A DNA stretch of 64,000 nt, from positions 62,001 through 126,000 of the forward strand of contig NZ_JBQOUY010000002.1 of the NCBI RefSeq assembly GCF_052216985.1, given 5' to 3'. A program made the position numbers and the translations under genes. Each line of letters opens with the position of its first letter. Within the stretch, counting starts at the first letter, position 1. This document shows positions 60,052 to 64,000 of this stretch, one piece after another. Origin of the DNA: Acidaminococcus fermentans_A. Its GTDB lineage: Bacteria > Bacillota > Negativicutes > Acidaminococcales > Acidaminococcaceae. Under the pieces are notes generated by a model. That model was not told the DNA's origin and did not search any database. It saw only the letters and a list, made by a program, of their open reading frames with translations.

Positions 60052-60113
60052 GGGGTGTGAATTTTTCACATCCTCTTCATAAAGCGTATGACGTATGACG
60101 ACTGACGTATGAC
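60052..60113. repeat. GTGTGAA-type hairpin plus heptamer array, four units
   Basis: GGGGTGTGAATTTTTCACATCC (60052-60073, stem weak at the base) followed by GTATGAC GTATGAC GACTGAC GTATGAC (60086-60113), the clearest array in the window. It directly joins the following terminator. Confidence 0.8.
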
Positions 60114-60114
60114 G

Positions 60115-60152
60115 AAAGGGATGCTGCACGCAACGTGCAACATCCCTTTTTT
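60115..60152. terminator. Bidirectional terminator between convergent genes
   Basis: GGGATGCTGCACG (60118-60130) pairs with CGTGCAACATCCC (60134-60146) with one mismatch, then six T; A-run on the other side. Confidence 0.88.
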
Positions 60153-61332
60153 ACTTCTCCCATTCCTCCAAAAAGCTATGTTCCCTGCCGTGGTACTTGA
60201 ACTTCAGCACCGTATCCAGATTGATGTTTTCCAGGCTGTGGAAGATATTGCTGGGGACCTGGGGATTGCCGGCGGCCAGCTGGGCAATCAGCTTTTTCAC
60301 TTCCAGCCGCTTGGAGTCGGTGGTCCCGTCTGTGTGGCAGGTGGAGCAGGTTTCCGTGAACTTGCAGGCACACTGGATGAAATACAGATCGTTTTCGTCC
60401 CGCCAGCTCTTGATGTCATCCTCCCGGACATAATAGAGGGGGCGGATCAGTTCCATACCCGGGCAGCTGGTGCTTTTCAGCCGGGGCAGCATGGTACGCA
60501 CCGCACCGGCATAGAGGATGCTCATCAGATTGGTTTCGATCACATCATCGAAATGGTGGCCCAGGGCGATCTTATTGCAGCCCAGCTCCCGCGCCTTCCG
60601 GTAAAGATACCCCCGGCGCATCTTGGCGCACAGGTAGCAGGGAGATTCCTCTACATGGAAGACGGATTCGAAGATATTGGTGGAAAAGAAGGTCAGGGGG
60701 ATGTGGAGCAGTTTGGCATTCTCTTCGATGATCTTCCGGTTCATTTCGTTGTAGCCCGGGTCCATGCACAGGAACACCAGGTCGAAGGGTATCTTGTTGT
60801 GGCGCTTCAGATCCTGGAACAGTTTCGCCATGAGCATGGAATCCTTGCCTCCGGAAATGCACACGGCAATCTTGTCCCCTGGCTGGATCATGTCGTAGTC
60901 GCAGATGGCCTGGACGAATTTGCTGGAGATCCGCCGTTTATATTTCCGGCGCAGAGAGGTCTCGATCCGTTTCAGCCGCTGGGAGTCAGCAGCGTCCTGT
61001 ACGGCTTGCTTTTCCAGCCTACGCTGGAGCCATAGGGCATAGCCGCCGTGGAGAGAGACCGCTGTGTAGCCCTGGTCCCGCAGGTTGTCCGCCAGGCTCA
61101 GGCTGATCTTGCCCCACATACAGAGGCAGACGATGAGCTTTTCTTCCGGCAGTTCCAGGAGCCCTTCCTGGAGTGCCAGAGGATCCAGGTTAACGGCCCC
61201 TAGCAGGGTCCCCCGCTGGAAAGCTGCTGCGTCTCGGATATCCACCACATAGATCTGCTGGGGATCCAATTCCGCCAATTCTTCCGGAGAGATTTCTCTT
61301 TTCTGTGTCCAATGATCATGCAAAGCATCCAT
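60151..61332 (-). CDS. Rhodanese-TtcA fusion, tRNA thiolation-type ATP pyrophosphatase
   Basis: 393 residues. N-terminal rhodanese domain (residues 1-105): VDIRDAAAFQRGTLLGAVNL, with the active-site loop in LIVCLCMWGKISLSL. C-terminal TtcA/TilS-family domain: PP-loop IAVCISGGKDSMLMAKL, CxxC in SPCYLCAKMRRGYLY, GHHFDDVIETNLMSI, and Cys residues in FTETCSTCHTDG. TtcA makes 2-thiocytidine-32 in tRNA using an Fe-S cluster. The fused rhodanese may deliver sulfur in cis. Whether the substrate is tRNA C32 is inferred. Confidence 0.85.
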   Translation of the reverse strand: MDALHDHWTQKREISPEELAELDPQQIYVVDIRDAAAFQRGTLLGAVNLDPLALQEGLLELPEEKLIVCLCMWGKISLSLADNLRDQGYTAVSLHGGYALWLQRRLEKQAVQDAADSQRLKRIETSLRRKYKRRISSKFVQAICDYDMIQPGDKIAVCISGGKDSMLMAKLFQDLKRHNKIPFDLVFLCMDPGYNEMNRKIIEENAKLLHIPLTFFSTNIFESVFHVEESPCYLCAKMRRGYLYRKARELGCNKIALGHHFDDVIETNLMSILYAGAVRTMLPRLKSTSCPGMELIRPLYYVREDDIKSWRDENDLYFIQCACKFTETCSTCHTDGTTDSKRLEVKKLIAQLAAGNPQVPSNIFHSLENINLDTVLKFKYHGREHSFLEEWEK

Positions 61333-61583
61333 GCTGTTCCTATGCTTCCTTTACTTCAGAATCGATGGCAATAGACCAATCTTTCCTATTTTACCATGAA
61401 ATCAGGACAAAACAAAGAAGGAAGCAGGAGAGAGAGGAAATCAAACCATGAACGCCTCCGTCCAAGTATGGTATTATAATGGTCTTGCAAGCCTTTCCTT
61501 TGGAGAGTTTGCCGTTTTGAAGGGAAATCATTTCAGAGAGGTGAATGATCATGGATGGAAGCTAGAAAAAGGATTTTGTCCGG
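61333..61583. other. Spacer before the small acidic ORF
   Basis: About 250 bases. TATAAT at 61475-61480 could be a -10 but has no good -35. No longer gene with believable codon use is seen. Confidence 0.4.
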
Positions 61584-61721
61584 ATGTTTCTGTGGGATAC
61601 GCTGAAAGGGGATGCTTCCCAAGAGGAAAACGACAATTTCGACGAGCCGTTAGAGGAAAATGGGGAAGAGAATGACGATGAGGATGAAGAAAGAGACAAA
61701 GATGATTTTTATAGAGATTGA
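61584..61721 (+). CDS. Possible 45-residue acidic small protein
   Basis: ATG 61584 opens MFLWDTLKGDASQEENDNFD then an almost pure Asp/Glu/Asn tract to RDKDDFYRD. AAGG lies about 11 bases upstream. Net charge is very negative, like some DNA mimics or chaperone tails. No homologue is recognised; it could be a chance frame. A good terminator lies 70 bases downstream. Confidence 0.35.
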   Translation: MFLWDTLKGDASQEENDNFDEPLEENGEENDDEDEERDKDDFYRD

Positions 61722-61792
61722 GAAAACAAGAAAATAGAACCCGATCATCCTGACTCCTCACAAATGTAGTGGCAATATGCTATGCTGCAAAA

Positions 61793-61829
61793 GCAGGCCC
61801 GCAGTTGAAAAGACTGGGGGCCTGCTTTT
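61793..61829 (+). terminator. Terminator after the small ORF
   Basis: GCAGGCCC (61793-61800) pairs with GGGCCTGC (61818-61825), then TTTT. Its presence suggests that a transcript does end here. Confidence 0.85.
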
Positions 61830-62008
61830 ACATCGGTCATAAGGCCCGCTGTATTTTTGGGCACCAGCTACATCCTCCATCCCCTCCAAGGACAAAAGGA
61901 AATCCCTTCAGTCCTGCAAAATCTCCCGCAAGGAACCGGGATTTATAATAAGTTTATCAATGAAAAGGTACGAATGTGCTATCCTTAATGGGTAAGGAGG
62001 GAGATTAC

Positions 62009-62737
62009 ATGCATACGAAAAGAAGAACTGGACAGGTCCTTTTGCTGGCCTGTATCCTGGCTCTGGGCAGCGGGACCTGGGGCTGTGCCCAGGGAACAGG
62101 CCGCCAATCCGTTTCTCCCGGGCAGGGAACGGCGGTACAGGAAAAACGATCCCTGGAAAGACCGGCCATGGAATCCAGGCCTATTGCCTTTACGGACCTG
62201 CGGCGCCGGCTGATCCGGGAATATGCCCGGATCCACTACGGCCAGGAGATGGAAACCATTGTGCCCCAGGCAGTAGTGGTCCACTGGACGGCTTCTGATT
62301 CCCGAGACGGAGTATACCGGTATTTTTACAACGAAGAGAATCCCCATCTCCAGAACGGGACTCTGAACGTGGCTTCCCATTTTCTGGTGGACCGGGACGG
62401 GACCATCTGGCAGCTGACTCCGGAAACGGCTCTGAACCGGCATGCCATCGGACTGAACTGGTGCGCCATCGGCATCGAGAATGTGGGTGGGGTGGACGGC
62501 CGGGAAGATCTGACCCAGGCCCAGCTGGAAGCCAATGTGAAACTGATCCGCTATCTCCGTGGGAAATATCCCGCCATCCAGTGGGTGCTGGGCCATTATC
62601 AGCAGGACCAGGCTCGGCATACGGCTTTGTGGAAAGAGGACGTACCAGGCTATTATCATGGTAAGACGGATCCGGGACCCCATTTCATGGCGGGGCTTAG
62701 GGAACGGCTAGCCGGGGAAGGAGTGAAGTTCTTTTGA
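62009..62737 (+). CDS. N-acetylmuramoyl-L-alanine amidase (Amidase_2), lipoprotein
   Basis: 242 residues. Lipoprotein-like signal ending GTWGC near residue 26. Amidase_2/PGRP domain from about residue 85: VVVHWTASDSRDGVYRYFYN (Zn His), VASHFLVDRDGTIWQLTPET, NRHAIGLNWCAIGIENVGG, and late residues in HTALWKEDVPGYYHGKTDPG. Cleaves the stem peptide from muramic acid. AAGGAGGG sets ATG 62009. Overlaps the serine-hydrolase gene by four bases. Confidence 0.85.
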   Translation: MHTKRRTGQVLLLACILALGSGTWGCAQGTGRQSVSPGQGTAVQEKRSLERPAMESRPIAFTDLRRRLIREYARIHYGQEMETIVPQAVVVHWTASDSRDGVYRYFYNEENPHLQNGTLNVASHFLVDRDGTIWQLTPETALNRHAIGLNWCAIGIENVGGVDGREDLTQAQLEANVKLIRYLRGKYPAIQWVLGHYQQDQARHTALWKEDVPGYYHGKTDPGPHFMAGLRERLAGEGVKFF

Positions 62738-63615
62738 AACCATGGAAACAGGGCATCGTCTTGCTGCTGGCGGGCCTTCTGCTGCTGCCCGGAGGGATGC
62801 TGCCCCGGACGGCGTGGGCCGGGGCCCCGGCAGCCGCATCTTTCAGAGCGGCCCTGAGTCCCCGGATGCAGAAAATCGGAAGGATCATACGAGAGGCGGG
62901 TCCCTGCCAGGTCTATTTCACCGATTTGACCACCAATCAGAGCATCTACCTGGGTAGCAGCACCCTGCCTTCTGCCAGTATGATCAAGGTCTTCATCCTG
63001 GCCAAGGCCTATGAAGATCTTCAGGCTGGCAGCCTGAGCCGGAAGGAAACCTTCACCCTCAGCCCGGACAATGTGGTGGGCGGGGCAGGAGTTCTCCAGG
63101 GACGGCCCTATGGAACCAAAGTCTCCCTCCAGGAGGCATTGGACCTGATGATCACAGAAAGCGACAATACCGCCGCCAACCTGCTCATCGACCGACTGGG
63201 CATGGACCGGATCAATACCTACATGCAGAACCATGGGTACAGCCACAGTGTCCTGCGCCGGAAAATGATGGATACCGAAGCCATGGGGGAAGGTCGGGAA
63301 AACCTGACCAGCACCCGGGACATAGCTCTATTGTTCAAACGGCTGTACCGGGGAAAATGCGTGGGCTTAGACCAGGACCGGGAAATGCTGGCCATTTACA
63401 AACGTCAGACGGACAACGACAGCATCCCTGGAGACCTGCCCCAGGGAACCGTGGTGGCGCACAAAACTGGAGAAGTCAGCGATGTGCGCCACGACGGGGG
63501 CATCGTCTATACCCCTAAAGGAGCCTATGTACTGGTGATCTTCACACGGAACTATACTCCTTACGGAACTATGGCCGCTCTGTCGAAGCAAATCTATCGG
63601 ACCTTTGTGGAATAG
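62734..63615 (+). CDS. Class A beta-lactamase-like serine hydrolase
   Basis: 293 residues with signal peptide (GIVLLLAGLLLLPGGMLP..AWA). Active-site motifs: SASMIKVF (SxxK), ESDNTAANLL (SDN), AHKTGEVSDV (KTG), and EGREN in the omega loop where beta-lactamases have ExxLN. TTG start behind AAGGAG. Translationally coupled to the amidase, which suggests a cell-wall role (D,D-peptidase or recycling) at least as much as antibiotic resistance. Confidence 0.8.
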   Translation: MKPWKQGIVLLLAGLLLLPGGMLPRTAWAGAPAAASFRAALSPRMQKIGRIIREAGPCQVYFTDLTTNQSIYLGSSTLPSASMIKVFILAKAYEDLQAGSLSRKETFTLSPDNVVGGAGVLQGRPYGTKVSLQEALDLMITESDNTAANLLIDRLGMDRINTYMQNHGYSHSVLRRKMMDTEAMGEGRENLTSTRDIALLFKRLYRGKCVGLDQDREMLAIYKRQTDNDSIPGDLPQGTVVAHKTGEVSDVRHDGGIVYTPKGAYVLVIFTRNYTPYGTMAALSKQIYRTFVE

Positions 63616-63622
63616 TAGGGAA

Positions 63623-63684
63623 GGGGATGTTGCACGTGAAAAATATGTGTGCAGCATCTCCAACGTCATAGGTCAGATGTCATA
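63623..63684. repeat. Degenerate hairpin plus inverted heptamer array
   Basis: GGGATGTTGCAC pairs with GTGTGCAGCATCTCC through some G-U pairs, without a T-run. Then CGTCATA GGTCAGA TGTCATA (63664-63684), period 7. On the other strand it reads TATGACA TCTGACC TATGACG, the same NNNNGAC type as at 60086. Confidence 0.65.
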
Positions 63685-63938
63685 CGCTTTTGGAAATCGA
63701 TTTTCGCAAATTGATTTTAAAACAGCAAAACCTGTTCCATAAATCAACTGATTTACTTAAATTCGGAGCCAGCAAAGCTGGCTTCCATGGACTTTCGACA
63801 ATAGAAAAGCGGTTCGGCTGAAGGGGAAGGGCAGCTGAAGGGAAATGCACTGACTGTGAGAAAAACAGCACTTGCATTGACAAAGCTAATTTTTTGATAT
63901 AAAACGAAGTAAGATTGTACGCAGGAGGCTTGACAGAA
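63685..63938 (+). promoter_or_regulatory. Intergenic region with promoter for the last gene
   Basis: Mostly featureless; GCCAGCAAAGCTGGC (about 63768-63782) is a small hairpin. TTGACA (63877-63882) and TATAAA (63898-63903, extended by TG) give a promoter with a short 15-base spacer. Confidence 0.5.
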
Positions 63939-64000
63939 TTGAAAAACCTGGATTGGAAAAGGATCATGGTGATGCTATCGGTGCTGGCCCTAGGGCTGCC
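63939..64000 (+). CDS. Start of an exported or membrane protein, cut by the window edge
   Basis: TTG 63939 behind GCAGGAGG (63921-63928) opens MKNLDWKRIMVMLSVLALGL, a basic N-terminus followed by a hydrophobic segment, i.e. a signal peptide or anchor. Only 20 codons are visible. TTG 63930 in the same frame is too close to the ribosome site. Confidence 0.6.
   Translation, partial: MKNLDWKRIMVMLSVLALGL

Noticed and set aside
1..64000. CRISPR arrays, rRNA and tRNA genes
   Set aside because: No spaced direct repeats of CRISPR size, no tRNA cloverleaf and no rRNA sequence was recognised. The heptamer arrays are too short and lack spacers.

Overview
The window is chromosomal DNA of a Negativicutes bacterium, most likely an Acidaminococcus. 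The best single clue is the gene at 13965-14960. Its 331-residue product reads, from memory, as a close match to the (R)-2-hydroxyglutarate dehydrogenase of Acidaminococcus fermentans, the signature enzyme of glutamate fermentation by the hydroxyglutarate pathway. Glutamine/glutamate-type ABC transport genes, tricarboxylate (TctABC) uptake, an Etf pair, superoxide reductase and Feo iron uptake fit an anaerobic gut amino-acid fermenter.

Layout. 1-7793: end of a surface-polysaccharide locus (glycosyltransferases, LicD, cytidylyltransferase, SDR epimerase, Wzy-like polymerase, Wzx-like flippase). It is AT-rich up to about 6290 and GC-richer from the flippase on. 7800-13205: a patchwork of AT-rich accessory DNA around a frameshifted galU: an orphan membrane-anchored protein, an ImmA/IrrE plus DUF4411 PIN pair, and an AAA ATPase plus broken TOPRIM-like gene that ends in a diverged galU fragment. 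13300-24068: core genes (superoxide reductase, hgdH, polyphosphate:AMP phosphotransferase, the pgeF-yggS-sepF-proC-ylmH division cluster, etfBA, a metal-binding HMA protein, an exonuclease). 24070-30008, minus strand: tctC-tctB-tctA, a TM1266-like regulator and a NitT/TauT-type ABC transporter. 30235-34782: GldA-type dehydrogenase, MATE pump, cupin, iron-sulfur flavoprotein. 34800-37770: a gene graveyard (YafQ, Xis, LysR, PD-(D/E)XK and IS110 remnants) around an intact LysE and ACT protein. 37800-38985: a fused MNT-HEPN gene between two copies of a GC-rich repeat. 39128-48243: feoAB, a Zn/Cd-type P-type ATPase with a separate metal-binding protein, argC, an aromatic amino-acid-type permease, and panC with a BASS transporter. 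48790-52048: polar amino-acid ABC transporter. 52179-58094: sodium symporter, glucosaminidase, trmL and a compact folate operon. 58098-64000: membrane protein, GT2, rhodanese-TtcA fusion, amidase, class-A-like serine hydrolase and the start of a further gene.

Integration. The core genes form short operons with ATGA-type overlaps, extended -10 promoters (TGNTATAAT or TGCTACAAT) and strong hairpin terminators. The folate operon (queD/PTPS, folE2, folP, folK) lacks folB, and its QueD-like protein carries the CExxHGH signature tied to PTPS-III activity, so it may bypass FolB. panC sits with a BASS transporter, which suggests pantoate or ketopantoate uptake.

The most unusual signal is not a gene. 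Intergenic spacers, mostly next to terminators, carry short tandem arrays of 7-bp units with a NNNNGAC-like core. Four of them sit beside a second shared hairpin (GTGTGAA...TTCACAC). I counted about ten such sites, all in the GC-rich core and none in the AT-rich islands.
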